The position numbers and the translations under genes are program-made. Under the pieces are notes generated by a model. It was not told the DNA's origin, made no database searches, and saw only the letters and a program-made list of their open reading frames with translations. A stretch of 64,000 nt of DNA, from positions 204,260-268,259 of the forward strand of contig NZ_RQGD01000010.1 in the NCBI RefSeq assembly GCF_004770745.1, in the 5' to 3' direction. The DNA is from Leptospira ognonensis (GTDB lineage Bacteria; Spirochaetota; Leptospiria; Leptospirales; Leptospiraceae). Of this stretch, positions 8,960-16,593 are shown in pieces (position 1 is the stretch's first letter; each line of letters begins with the position of its first letter).

Positions 8960-9981
8960 CCCATCCCTCCATTTTCTGCCATATGCGTTTGGTGAGGGTG
9001 AAACATATAGCGACCTTTTTTAGGTAAAGTAAATTCTATGATGGCACGTTCCGTAGGACCAAGAGTCACCACATCCGAATGTCCATCGGGAATCGTACTT
9101 CCAAGATTTCTGATAATGTCGAATGTTTGTGCGTGTAAATGGAAAGTCACCACAGACTCTCTCTCAAGCAAATTTTGGATATAAAATCTCACTTTTTCAC
9201 CGACGGGTACTTTCATTGGATACCTGTCATAAATTCCAGAAACGCCATTCCAGGAATAATAATCATTCTTTCCTTTATTTTTAACATCCCATCCAGAAAA
9301 TGTGAGAACAAATTCATGGGCCGGTAAACGTGGTTTAGGTGGATCGACGATGAGCGTTCCGAATAAACCCTTTGCTGTATGCAATACTAAAGGAGGTACA
9401 TGGCAATGATATGGGTGCATACCAACTGGTCCCGCGACAATCCGATATGTTTTTTCGCCAAACGCAGGAATGGGCTCCCAACCGTCTTCATTCGGATCAT
9501 GAGAACCGTGGAAATGCAAAGAATGAGGGTCGGGACTCGAATTTTTTACGTTAATCACTAGCTCATCTCCAAGCGTAGCACGAAGGATAGGACCAGGAAC
9601 GATTCCATCAAACGTCCATGCAGGAAAACTAACGTCGTGCGCTATGTCCACATTCATAGGAAAAACATTTAGATGGAATTCTTTGTTTCGGGTGTGAGAG
9701 ATTTTAAAATTTGGCGGAAAATAGAATCTGTCCGTGTATTCACTCTTCACATGAAACGGAGGGTGAGCCATACTGCCATATTGATTTGTAGCACGTAAGC
9801 TTCCGTTGGCACCTAGCGCTTGTCCATACAAAGTTGCGGAAGCATCCTGAAGGATAGGAGTCGCACAGACTTCACCATCTCCTAAAGTTCTACTCTTGCT
9901 ATTAGCCAAAGAGCCAAACAAAGCTCCCAAAAAACCAGTTGCGCCAAATCCAAGAGTCGTTAAAAAACCCTTGCGATCCAT
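8941..9981 (-). CDS. two-domain multicopper oxidase, Tat-like signal
   Basis: 346 residues. The N-terminus DRKGFL plus a hydrophobic Gly/Ala stretch looks like a Tat signal with Arg-Lys in place of Arg-Arg. Cupredoxin domain 1 has SLHFHGSHD and HPYHCHVPPLVLHTAKGLFG, giving trinuclear-site His residues and a type 1 Cys. Domain 2 has TFHLHAQTFD and FHPHQTHMAENGGMGW, where the Cys of the classical HCH motif is replaced (HPH), so the type 1 site is expected in domain 1 only. Length and arrangement match two-domain laccase-like oxidases better than three-domain CueO. Copper nitrite reductase is a more distant alternative. It lies in an operon with SCO and a cupredoxin fusion. Confidence 0.88.
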   Translation of the reverse strand: MDRKGFLTTLGFGATGFLGALFGSLANSKSRTLGDGEVCATPILQDASATLYGQALGANGSLRATNQYGSMAHPPFHVKSEYTDRFYFPPNFKISHTRNKEFHLNVFPMNVDIAHDVSFPAWTFDGIVPGPILRATLGDELVINVKNSSPDPHSLHFHGSHDPNEDGWEPIPAFGEKTYRIVAGPVGMHPYHCHVPPLVLHTAKGLFGTLIVDPPKPRLPAHEFVLTFSGWDVKNKGKNDYYSWNGVSGIYDRYPMKVPVGEKVRFYIQNLLERESVVTFHLHAQTFDIIRNLGSTIPDGHSDVVTLGPTERAIIEFTLPKKGRYMFHPHQTHMAENGGMGWIVAI

Positions 9982-9985
9982 GTGA

Positions 9986-10297
9986 TTAAATTTGGGAAAT
10001 TAAACTCAGAACCCAAACTAAGAGGAGAACTCCCAAACCACCGAACACAGCGGTAAATCTGAATCTCTTTTCGAATGTCGCCTCACTAGACAGAAGATAT
10101 ATACCTCCACCAAACATCGGTATTAGCAAGATCACGAAGGACCAAATGTATGATTTCATATTTGAAATATCTTTCTTTTGTGATAGATCAAAGAGAGCGA
10201 TCGGAGCCCAAATAGAGGTTAGAACAAAAGGCAAATAGTATGCATAGGATCCTAGAAAGTAAGTCCAAGTTCCAGCTTGAGCGAGTGTTGATTCCAT
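9986..10297 (-). CDS. small membrane protein, paralogue of the C-terminal domain of the upstream cupredoxin fusion
   Basis: 103 residues from the ATG at 10297, chosen because AGGAGA lies 6-7 nt upstream; a longer frame from 10345 would overlap the preceding gene. Three TM helices are predicted (~18-38, ~48-68, ~80-100). The pattern WAPIALFDL ... LLIPMFGGGIYLL ... FRFTAVFGGLGVLLL aligns along its length with the last ~90 residues of the protein at 10311-12281 (WTGLAMLDL ... LLVPFVGSIITLY ... ITNSIVFGGIGFFF). The two are therefore related membrane modules and may pair in the membrane. The helix pattern resembles PLDc_N-like hairpins, but I would not assign a function. Confidence 0.82.
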   Translation of the reverse strand: MESTLAQAGTWTYFLGSYAYYLPFVLTSIWAPIALFDLSQKKDISNMKSYIWSFVILLIPMFGGGIYLLSSEATFEKRFRFTAVFGGLGVLLLVWVLSLISQI

Positions 10298-10310
10298 AAA
10301 TTTCTCCTGA

Positions 10311-12281
10311 TTATGCTGTTGGCGCAGATACACGGGTGATGGCATATACTGCTAAAATTAAAATTGTGAAAAAGAACCCAATCCCACCGAAGACAATGGA
10401 ATTCGTGATCCTTCTTGGAACCGAACTTTCCTTTGCGTATAAGGTTATGATTGAGCCTACAAAGGGAACAAGTAGGATGATCCAATGCATCATCCCAAAG
10501 CCCGTCTTTTTGTTTCGAGAATACAGATCTAACATGGCAAGACCTGTCCAGGAGGCAAAGATACTGAAGGGTAAAAGATAACCAATCAAATGGAAGAACC
10601 AAGTTTTGAAAGTCCCTGGGTAGTGTACGCGGTGTGCGGTCGTAAATAGAGAAGTTTCCTTTTGGTATCTTTCTACTTCCATTTTTGTAATCGCAGGCAG
10701 CTCGGCCTTTTCGATTAGATATTGATTGGAAACAAAGACGTCGTGCGCAGGTTTGATGCTTTTGGCAAAATCGATTGGCATCGTCTCTTGGTTTGGTGGT
10801 ATCGGTTGGTTTTTATAATTTCCAAGCGTGAAATCACCTAAACTAGCCTGCACAAACAAGGCAAGAAGACCTATTGTAGAAGAAAGATCCGCAACCCATG
10901 GGTATCGAATCTTGCCACAACCTTGCATGGTTTCCAGCATGGGTGGACTTGATACATGATACGTATTGTCTTTGAAGCAGTTTCCCACTCCGACAGGGCC
11001 ACTTAAGGCAATGTCTCCTCTTCCGGAAGAAAAAACTGTGTTATTTCTAACAATATTATTATTGGATATCCAAATATTCTCATCGATGTTCATCGCTACA
11101 AGAATGCCATAATTTTTATGATTAAAAACAACATTATTCTCAACAATATTCTCAAGACCTCCTAACACTCCAATTCCATTTCCAATAGAAGGAATTTCGA
11201 GTTTCTTAGACGGTGCATCAAGATTGTTATTGTCATAAACTAAATTCTTTTTGATTACCATACTTTTTTGCGGAGGAAGTAGCTCCCTGTCCAAAGTGTT
11301 CGGTCCGATCCCCAGCTGGTTATCTCGCCAAACAGATGAAAGAAGATAAAGATTTCCGCTAGAGTTTGTCCCAGAATATCCTAGTGCATTATTCTCAGAG
11401 ACTACATCATTGATAATCGCATTACAGGGATTGCACTGCCCAATATAAAATCCAGAATCAGGCGATCCCGATCCATAAGAATGTTCAATCAAACCATCAA
11501 CGGCATCGAACGCATAAATACCATAATCACCATTATTATATGCTGTAAGATAAGACCCTCTGTATCCGGTCACACCCGTCCAATAAACTCCATTCAAAGT
11601 CGCATTTCGTGTTGTAAGGTTTTCTACCGCGACACCATCTGCTCCAACGACCATGATGCCATTCCCACGGAGAAATTCCCCATCGATGATGGTTTCATTT
11701 CTATCCTCACCTCGGATGACAAGCGACGGCGTAGTGACCACTACCTCTTCCTTAAATATCCCTTTCGCGATCAGGATCAAATCACCAGGAGAAGCGGCAT
11801 CGACGGCATTCTGTATCGTCGGATATTGGCTAGGCACCTTTCGGGTTTTACCTGACCAATTCTTTGAAATTTTGGATTTAAAATTTTGGGACTGTGTTTG
11901 GAAGGTTGCGTTTCCAATCACAGCCACGCCTGTCATACCAACTTTGCCATCAGGAGAAGAATGAAAGGAACAAAAATAAGGAAAAACTCCATCCTCAGGG
12001 AAATACACGTCGGTTTGTGCCCCCCGAAACATTGCTGCCTGCCCATAGGTTTTTTCTGTCGTCCACGACTTATCGATACCTATCGCATTATGAGGGTTAT
12101 TCCCTTCATTTACGAAACGAATTTTACCACCCTTGTAAGTTTTGATGACGGGCGGATGAAAGGCATTATCCATCATCGTTACGTGAACAAATGCTTGGCT
12201 ACTCGGATCTTCACCGCTACAGTTGAAAAAAGCGGTAAACCCCAAAAACAAGCTCAGTGTAATTAAATATTTCAATTTCAT
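10311..12281 (-). CDS. lipoprotein fusion: cupredoxin + parallel beta-helix (NosD-like) + C-terminal membrane domain
   Basis: 656 residues. The signal peptide ends TAFFNC (Cys21). A plastocyanin/pseudoazurin-like domain (~28-125) has type 1 copper ligands His64, Cys104, His107 and Met116 in NPHN and YFCSFHSSPDGKVGM. From ~145 to ~465 a right-handed beta-helix begins with the PSQYPTIQNAVDAASPGD motif of NosD/pectate-lyase-like proteins and continues with repeated N-N-x-V turns (NNVVFNHKNYGI, NNTVFSS). The C-terminal ~90 residues hold three TM helices homologous to the downstream small membrane protein. Likely role: envelope electron transfer or copper handling for the multicopper oxidase. Beta-helix activity is unknown, and no catalytic lyase residues are claimed. 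Confidence 0.87.
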   Translation of the reverse strand: MKLKYLITLSLFLGFTAFFNCSGEDPSSQAFVHVTMMDNAFHPPVIKTYKGGKIRFVNEGNNPHNAIGIDKSWTTEKTYGQAAMFRGAQTDVYFPEDGVFPYFCSFHSSPDGKVGMTGVAVIGNATFQTQSQNFKSKISKNWSGKTRKVPSQYPTIQNAVDAASPGDLILIAKGIFKEEVVVTTPSLVIRGEDRNETIIDGEFLRGNGIMVVGADGVAVENLTTRNATLNGVYWTGVTGYRGSYLTAYNNGDYGIYAFDAVDGLIEHSYGSGSPDSGFYIGQCNPCNAIINDVVSENNALGYSGTNSSGNLYLLSSVWRDNQLGIGPNTLDRELLPPQKSMVIKKNLVYDNNNLDAPSKKLEIPSIGNGIGVLGGLENIVENNVVFNHKNYGILVAMNIDENIWISNNNIVRNNTVFSSGRGDIALSGPVGVGNCFKDNTYHVSSPPMLETMQGCGKIRYPWVADLSSTIGLLALFVQASLGDFTLGNYKNQPIPPNQETMPIDFAKSIKPAHDVFVSNQYLIEKAELPAITKMEVERYQKETSLFTTAHRVHYPGTFKTWFFHLIGYLLPFSIFASWTGLAMLDLYSRNKKTGFGMMHWIILLVPFVGSIITLYAKESSVPRRITNSIVFGGIGFFFTILILAVYAITRVSAPTA

Positions 12282-12311
12282 CTAGCACCTAAAACATGAG
12301 GGAATCCTCAC

Positions 12312-12351
12312 ATTTGACAAATTTTTATTCTCTCTTTAAAATATGTCAAAT
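12312..12351. promoter_or_regulatory. inverted repeat and putative promoter ahead of the copper operon
   Basis: Perfect 8-bp arms ATTTGACA (12312-12319) and TGTCAAAT (12344-12351) lie between the tetR stop and the cupredoxin-fusion start. Read on the - strand, the right arm provides a TTGACA -35 hexamer followed after 17 nt by an A/T-rich AAAAAT-like -10. One half-site would then overlap the -35. This is consistent with an operator for the TetR protein encoded just upstream (inference). The 24-nt gap between the arms is long for one TetR dimer, so two sites or another factor are possible. Confidence 0.5.
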
Positions 12352-12365
12352 TTATTTCTAAAATT

Positions 12366-13043
12366 TCAAGTTAATGTCTTAAAATAAGCGTTCAGGAAGA
12401 TCGCAAGCTCACCCATGATTTTGGATTTTTGTCTCCGACTATGCTCTCCGCTGCGTACAAGGGACCGATAGACTGCGTCTACGGATTCAACGGTAATCCG
12501 TGCCACTAACAATGCCTTACTTTTTGTTACTCTTGGATAGAGAGGCATTAATAGTTCTTTGGCAAGAGATTTGGCAAACCTTTCATTGCTCAATTGATCG
12601 AGAGCCAGGAGCGAAGGATGTGTATAAAGAATCGAATGTAAGATTGAATAGCCTTTGACTTCAGAAAGTGTATCCTCGAAGGCGATCAGTATTTCTTGGA
12701 TCAATCTTTCCGAATAGCGCTTATATTTCTGCGTTAGAAGTTTAATTTTCCGAAAGAACAATTCATGTAATTCTAAATAGAGAGCTTCTGCCTTTGTGTA
12801 AATGATCGTTTCTTTATTTGGAAAAAACTGATAGAGCGAGCCAACCGAAATTTCGCACCTTTCGGCAATGATGTCCGTTGTTGTATTCTCATAGCCAATT
12901 TCATCAATCGTCTGAAATGCGATCTCTAAAATTTTTTGAAATCGTTCAATGGACCTTGTCTGTTTTGGCGCTTTCCTATGGATAATTTTCTTATGGATAA
13001 TGCTTGTTTGTTTGGCGCCTCGGATACTCTTTTTATTTGACAT
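12366..13043 (-). CDS. TetR/AcrR-family transcriptional regulator
   Basis: 225 residues. A basic leader (~1-28) precedes a TetR helix-turn-helix (~30-80) with FQKILEIAFQTIDEIGYENTTTDIIAERCEISVGSLYQFFPNKE-type sequence. The remaining ~140 residues form a helical ligand domain resembling TetR_C groups with a conserved ending (GELAIFLNAYF). It is transcribed in the same direction as the copper operon and lies 84 nt upstream of it, with an inverted repeat in the gap. Repression of the multicopper oxidase/SCO genes is therefore the simplest role. The ligand is unknown; copper is not a typical TetR ligand. Confidence 0.88.
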   Translation of the reverse strand: MSNKKSIRGAKQTSIIHKKIIHRKAPKQTRSIERFQKILEIAFQTIDEIGYENTTTDIIAERCEISVGSLYQFFPNKETIIYTKAEALYLELHELFFRKIKLLTQKYKRYSERLIQEILIAFEDTLSEVKGYSILHSILYTHPSLLALDQLSNERFAKSLAKELLMPLYPRVTKSKALLVARITVESVDAVYRSLVRSGEHSRRQKSKIMGELAIFLNAYFKTLT

Positions 13044-13076
13044 TTGTGTTTCAGACCCGACCCGGCTTTCCGTTCC

Positions 13077-13097
13077 AATCGAGGTCAGGCCTCGATT
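13077..13097. other. 8-bp perfect hairpin upstream of tetR
   Basis: AATCGAGG (13077-13084) and CCTCGATT (13090-13097) flank a 5-nt loop in the 247-nt divergent gap between tetR (starts 13043) and the phosphoesterase gene (starts 13291). The segment 13044-13120 is more GC-rich than its surroundings. It could be an operator or a leader hairpin. No T-tract follows, so a terminator is unlikely. Nothing else was recognised in the gap. Confidence 0.3.
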
Positions 13098-13290
13098 TCC
13101 ACTTCAATCCGTGGCGCGTGAAAATTTTCTTTCAAAGGATCACTGAGAAGTCTACTGTTTTTTTACTTGGGTCGAGCAAAAGATTTTTAATTTCAAACCT
13201 ATCTAATTTTCTTCTCGAATTTAGAAATCCAATTCCAAACCTATACGATGGGAGCCTTTTCTTTTTAAGAAGATAAGGTATAGAAATTAC

Positions 13291-14070
13291 ATGAAAGTAG
13301 AATCCAAAAAGAAGAAATTCAAATCCGTTTTTATTTCCGATCTTCATTTAGGTACCTCTCATTGTAAGGCCTCCTTTCTGTTAGAGCTTTTTAAAAAAGT
13401 TAAATTTGAAAATTTATTTCTAATTGGTGACATCGTAGATCTTTGGGCCTTAAACTCACACTGGTATTGGAACAAGGATCACGGGAAAGTGATTGAAAAG
13501 ATTTTAAAATATAGCAGAAAAAAAAGAGTTCAATATATATTAGGAAATCATGATATGATTTTCAGGAATCTTTTATTGAATAATACGTTTCAGTTTGGTG
13601 AGATCCCCCTCTCTGATTTTTATATTTATAATTCCGTGAAAGGTAAACGACTGCTACTCATTCATGGAGATCAGTTCGATGGATTCATGCGAAATCTTGG
13701 CTGGCTTTACCATTTAGGTGATAAGACCTACGACCTAGTTGTTTATTTCAATACACTGCTCAATAAGATCAGAAAACTTTTTGGTAAAGAATATTGGTCC
13801 CTATCAGGCTATTTAAAATCAAAAGTCAAAACTGTACTTGCCAATGTCACTAAATTTGAAACCATTCTCATCCAATATGCGAAAGACCATCACGTCGATG
13901 GAGTCATCTGCGGGCATACGCATACTCCAAGCATGACCAAAATAGAATCCACAATCTATATGAATGATGGTGACTGGGTTGACAGCTGCACGTTTATTGG
14001 AGAAACCATGGACGGTAATTTTATACTGATGGATTACAAACTGCGCGAGCTTGCAAGGATAGAGCCTTAG
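13291..14070 (+). CDS. LpxH-like UDP-2,3-diacylglucosamine diphosphatase / calcineurin-type phosphoesterase
   Basis: 259 residues with the full metallophosphoesterase motif set: SDLHLG (~16-21), GDIVDLW (~46), GNHDM (~84), HGDQFDG (~121) and GHTHTP (~208). Known role of the closest families: LpxH hydrolyses UDP-2,3-diacylglucosamine to lipid X on the cytoplasmic membrane face. The DIVDLW and HGDxFD patterns also fit the broader UDP-diacylglucosamine diphosphatase-like group, which includes enzymes of unknown substrate. The gene stands alone; a strong bidirectional terminator hairpin lies downstream at 14093-14125. Confidence is high for the fold and moderate for the lipid A substrate. Confidence 0.87.
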   Translation: MKVESKKKKFKSVFISDLHLGTSHCKASFLLELFKKVKFENLFLIGDIVDLWALNSHWYWNKDHGKVIEKILKYSRKKRVQYILGNHDMIFRNLLLNNTFQFGEIPLSDFYIYNSVKGKRLLLIHGDQFDGFMRNLGWLYHLGDKTYDLVVYFNTLLNKIRKLFGKEYWSLSGYLKSKVKTVLANVTKFETILIQYAKDHHVDGVICGHTHTPSMTKIESTIYMNDGDWVDSCTFIGETMDGNFILMDYKLRELARIEP

Positions 14071-14092
14071 TTCGGTTGGGAGGCAGGTGATT

Positions 14093-14125
14093 CCTTGGAT
14101 CTTTCTATAACAAAAAGATCCAAGG
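14093..14125. terminator. bidirectional terminator between convergent genes
   Basis: Perfect 12-bp stem CCTTGGATCTTT (14093-14104) / AAAGATCCAAGG (14114-14125) with a 9-nt loop, followed by a T-rich run on the + strand. It sits between the + strand phosphoesterase gene and the - strand Cys-rich lipoprotein gene and can serve both. Confidence 0.8.
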
Positions 14126-14133
14126 TTATTTGT

Positions 14134-14370
14134 TTACTGAGCCATACACTCATCAACACACTTGCTTTCGGCGAGAGTTCCAGCTGTTTTGCAAACATCC
14201 GCAGACTTTTTCTCATCCGTACATTTTTTAACAGCTTTTTCTGCTACGACCGAACAAGATTTTTCGCAAGACATCCGTTTTGGATCTGGAGCTGTCATTC
14301 CGCCCCCACCGCAATTTCCGAGCATAAAAATCGTAATCCCAAGGAGTAAAAATATCTGAGTTGTTTTCAT
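14134..14370 (-). CDS. small Cys-rich lipoprotein
   Basis: 78 residues from the ATG at 14370, preceded by a GAGG ribosome site; the frame extends further upstream, but that would place 14 charged residues before the signal. The signal peptide ends FMLGNC (Asn-Cys spirochaete lipobox), followed by a Gly-rich spacer. The mature part of ~58 residues has six Cys in a CxxxC pattern: MSCEKSCS, KKCTDEK, DVCKT, SKCVDECMA. The spacing suggests paired helices bridged by disulphides, as in CHCH/CX9C-like hairpins or small metal-binding lipoproteins. No named family is recognised. Confidence 0.75.
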   Translation of the reverse strand: MKTTQIFLLLGITIFMLGNCGGGGMTAPDPKRMSCEKSCSVVAEKAVKKCTDEKKSADVCKTAGTLAESKCVDECMAQ

Positions 14371-14584
14371 CGAATACCTCTTGGCCCAATTTCCTTTTCG
14401 TATAACGCTCATACTAGCAAGAAAAAAAGTCCGATCGAAAAAATAAAGGCGCTCGCCTCTTCTTATAGGAACGGTTTAGATTTTTTCGAAAATCTTTTGA
14501 TCTTTAAGCTCCCTTTTGGATGAAAAAAATCTGGTTTCCGAAATGGGTAAATCATAAAATTGACGCAGAGGGGACCTAGCGGCA

Positions 14585-15514
14585 TTGAAATCAACTACAT
14601 TCACTTTTAAAGACGACGAAGGATTAGATATTTTTGTATATAAATGGGCACCTGATGACGGCAAGGCGAAAGCAGCCATTCAGATTGCGCATGGTATGGC
14701 AGAACATGCAGCAAGATATGAGAGATTTGCGACGGCACTGACAGCTATGGGTTTTACCGTTTATGCGAACGATCATAGAGGACATGGAAAAACAGCTGGC
14801 AGTCTTGAAAAGGCCGGAATCTATGCAGAGAAAGATGGCTTTCGTAAAGTAGTTGAAAATATGCACCAACTAACGGGTATTATCAAAAAAGAAAACGCGA
14901 ATACGCCAGTTTTTCTCTTTGGACATAGCATGGGTTCCTTCCTTACGCAAGGGTATCTTTCCCTCTACGGAAATGAAATCAAAGGCTGCGTACTTTCAGG
15001 ATCGGCAGGACCAGGTGGCGCCCTTGTTAGCATAGGTCATTTGATCGCGACCATCATCTCTCTCATTAGTGGTCGAAATGAAAAAAGTAAATTATTAGAT
15101 ACGATGAGTTTTGGTGCCTTTAATAATGCCTTCAAACCGAATCGAACTGCCTTCGATTGGCTCAGCCGAGACAACGCCGAAGTAGATAAATACATCAATG
15201 ACCCTTGGTGTGGTTTTATCTGTACGGCCGGATTCTTTGCCGATCTCACCGCGGGTCTATTATGGATCCATAAGGCTTCCACAATGAAACAAATCCCTAC
15301 AAATTTGCCCATTTATTTTGTTGCAGGTGCTAAGGATCCAGTGGGTGCAGAAACGAAAAGCATCTCCGATTTAATCGGAATTTATAAGAAAAATGGCATG
15401 GCAGATGTTACTCATAAATTCTATGAAAATGCACGTCATGAAATCTTGAACGAGACAAATCGAGACGAAGTTACAAAGGACATCATTGCTTGGATTGAGG
15501 CGCATAACAAATAG
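14585..15514 (+). CDS. alpha/beta hydrolase, monoacylglycerol lipase-like
   Basis: 309 residues from a TTG start. Characteristic monoglyceride-lipase (Hydrolase_4) features are present: IQIAHGMAEHAARYERFA near residue 33 (oxyanion region), YANDHRGHGKT (~58), the nucleophile elbow FGHSMGSF (~112-119), the acid region VAGAKDPVG (~255) and the catalytic His in YENARHEILNE (~283). Known role of the family: hydrolysis of monoacylglycerols or related lipid esters in the cytoplasm. No signal peptide is seen. It stands alone between an AT-rich gap and a convergent TPM protein gene. The TTG start is supported by the absence of an earlier in-frame ATG close by. Confidence 0.88.
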   Translation: MKSTTFTFKDDEGLDIFVYKWAPDDGKAKAAIQIAHGMAEHAARYERFATALTAMGFTVYANDHRGHGKTAGSLEKAGIYAEKDGFRKVVENMHQLTGIIKKENANTPVFLFGHSMGSFLTQGYLSLYGNEIKGCVLSGSAGPGGALVSIGHLIATIISLISGRNEKSKLLDTMSFGAFNNAFKPNRTAFDWLSRDNAEVDKYINDPWCGFICTAGFFADLTAGLLWIHKASTMKQIPTNLPIYFVAGAKDPVGAETKSISDLIGIYKKNGMADVTHKFYENARHEILNETNRDEVTKDIIAWIEAHNK

Positions 15515-15532
15515 TAGGATCTCTTACTCTCC

Positions 15533-15562
15533 CGATTCCGGTATACAGCTATGCCGGAATCG
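15533..15562. terminator. hairpin between convergent genes
   Basis: Perfect 9-bp arms CGATTCCGG (15533-15541) / CCGGAATCG (15554-15562) around a 12-nt loop whose ends can also pair. It lies between the hydrolase gene (+) and the TPM gene (-). No long T-tract follows on either strand, so it is terminator-like but not a textbook intrinsic terminator. Confidence 0.5.
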
Positions 15563-15591
15563 ATCGTATTCCTTTGGTAAGGATGAATCAC

Positions 15592-16530
15592 CTACCAACT
15601 GCCCGAACTTCCTCCACCACCAAAGCTCCCCCCTCCTCCACTAAAGCCGCCACTGCTGCTCCGACCAGAAGACCAGCCGGAACCGCTACCGCCACCAAAA
15701 GAACTAACATTTTTAGCCATTCGTCTGCGACCGCTAGGCGTGATGAGTAAGTACAATTTATAGAGACCAATGCCGATGGCATACGTAAGAAATACGGAAA
15801 CACCGATGTTTACTCCATGTAAGGCGATCGGGAATATACTCCAAAAAGGAAATAAGAAAAAATAAAGGAACCAACCCATATAGGGTGTATTTGCTGCCGC
15901 ATACGTAAAGATTCCTAAGACGAACACGACGAAGATAGAAGCAAACAGTCTGATTTGCCACGGTATGTTTTCACCGCCTCCATCCATCTCTCCAAAAAAA
16001 GATAAAGGACCCAGATAGCTATAATCCTTTGGAGGTGGGATGCTATATGTCCCACCGATTCCACCGATAATGGAATCTATTCCCTTTTCAATGCCTGCTT
16101 CAAAATCTCCTGCCTTAAAACTAGGCTTGATTTCTTTTTCGATGATACGGTTGCACAAAACATCTGTTAAAACACCTTCAAGGCCATAGCCTACTTCAAT
16201 GCGCAACTTTCTGTCATCCTTTGCGATCGTAAGTAAAACTCCATTGTCCTTTCCTTTCTGGCCCAATTTTGTTTTTTCAGCCACTTTTAAGGAAAAGTCT
16301 TCTATGCTCTCTCCTTCGAGGGATGAAATGACCAAAACGGCAATTTGATTGGATGTTTTAGATTCGTGATCTGCTAATTTCTTTTCTAGATGATTTGTAA
16401 ATTCAGCTGACAATGTCCAAGTCTCATCTGTCACCCGGTTCCTTAGTAAAGGTATGTCACGAGAATACAGTTCATTGCAAAAGAGACAGAATGAAATGGA
16501 ATAAAAAAGGTATTTATTAAATTTTTGCAT
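15592..16530 (-). CDS. TPM-domain (YgcG-like) membrane protein with Gly/Ser-rich tail
   Basis: 312 residues. A signal peptide (~1-23) leads to a TPM_phosphatase domain (~30-155: RVTDETWTLSAEFTNHLEKKLADHE, IAVLVISSLEGESIEDFSLKVAEK, GVLLTIAKDDRKLRIEVGYGLEG). Two to three TM helices follow (~190-270), and the end is a low-complexity S-G-G-G-G-S-F tail. Members of this family are anchored with TPM outside the cytoplasm; some assist photosystem II repair or have acid-phosphatase activity, but most are uncharacterised. The Gly/Ser tail is normal for YgcG-type proteins. No operon partner. Confidence 0.88.
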   Translation of the reverse strand: MQKFNKYLFYSISFCLFCNELYSRDIPLLRNRVTDETWTLSAEFTNHLEKKLADHESKTSNQIAVLVISSLEGESIEDFSLKVAEKTKLGQKGKDNGVLLTIAKDDRKLRIEVGYGLEGVLTDVLCNRIIEKEIKPSFKAGDFEAGIEKGIDSIIGGIGGTYSIPPPKDYSYLGPLSFFGEMDGGGENIPWQIRLFASIFVVFVLGIFTYAAANTPYMGWFLYFFLFPFWSIFPIALHGVNIGVSVFLTYAIGIGLYKLYLLITPSGRRRMAKNVSSFGGGSGSGWSSGRSSSGGFSGGGGSFGGGGSSGSW

Positions 16531-16593
16531 AGGGTTAACGATGGAAACCTATGCAAAAAATAGGGAATGGCAAATCTTTTTTAGCCTACACAA

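Noticed and set aside
10311..12281. Pectate lyase activity for the beta-helix protein
   Set aside because: Only the beta-helix fold is visible; no lyase active-site pattern was found and the NosD-like motif fits better.
13044..13290. A small gene in the gap upstream of the phosphoesterase
   Set aside because: The overlapping short frames are of odd composition and lack starts with ribosome sites; a hairpin is the only structure seen.
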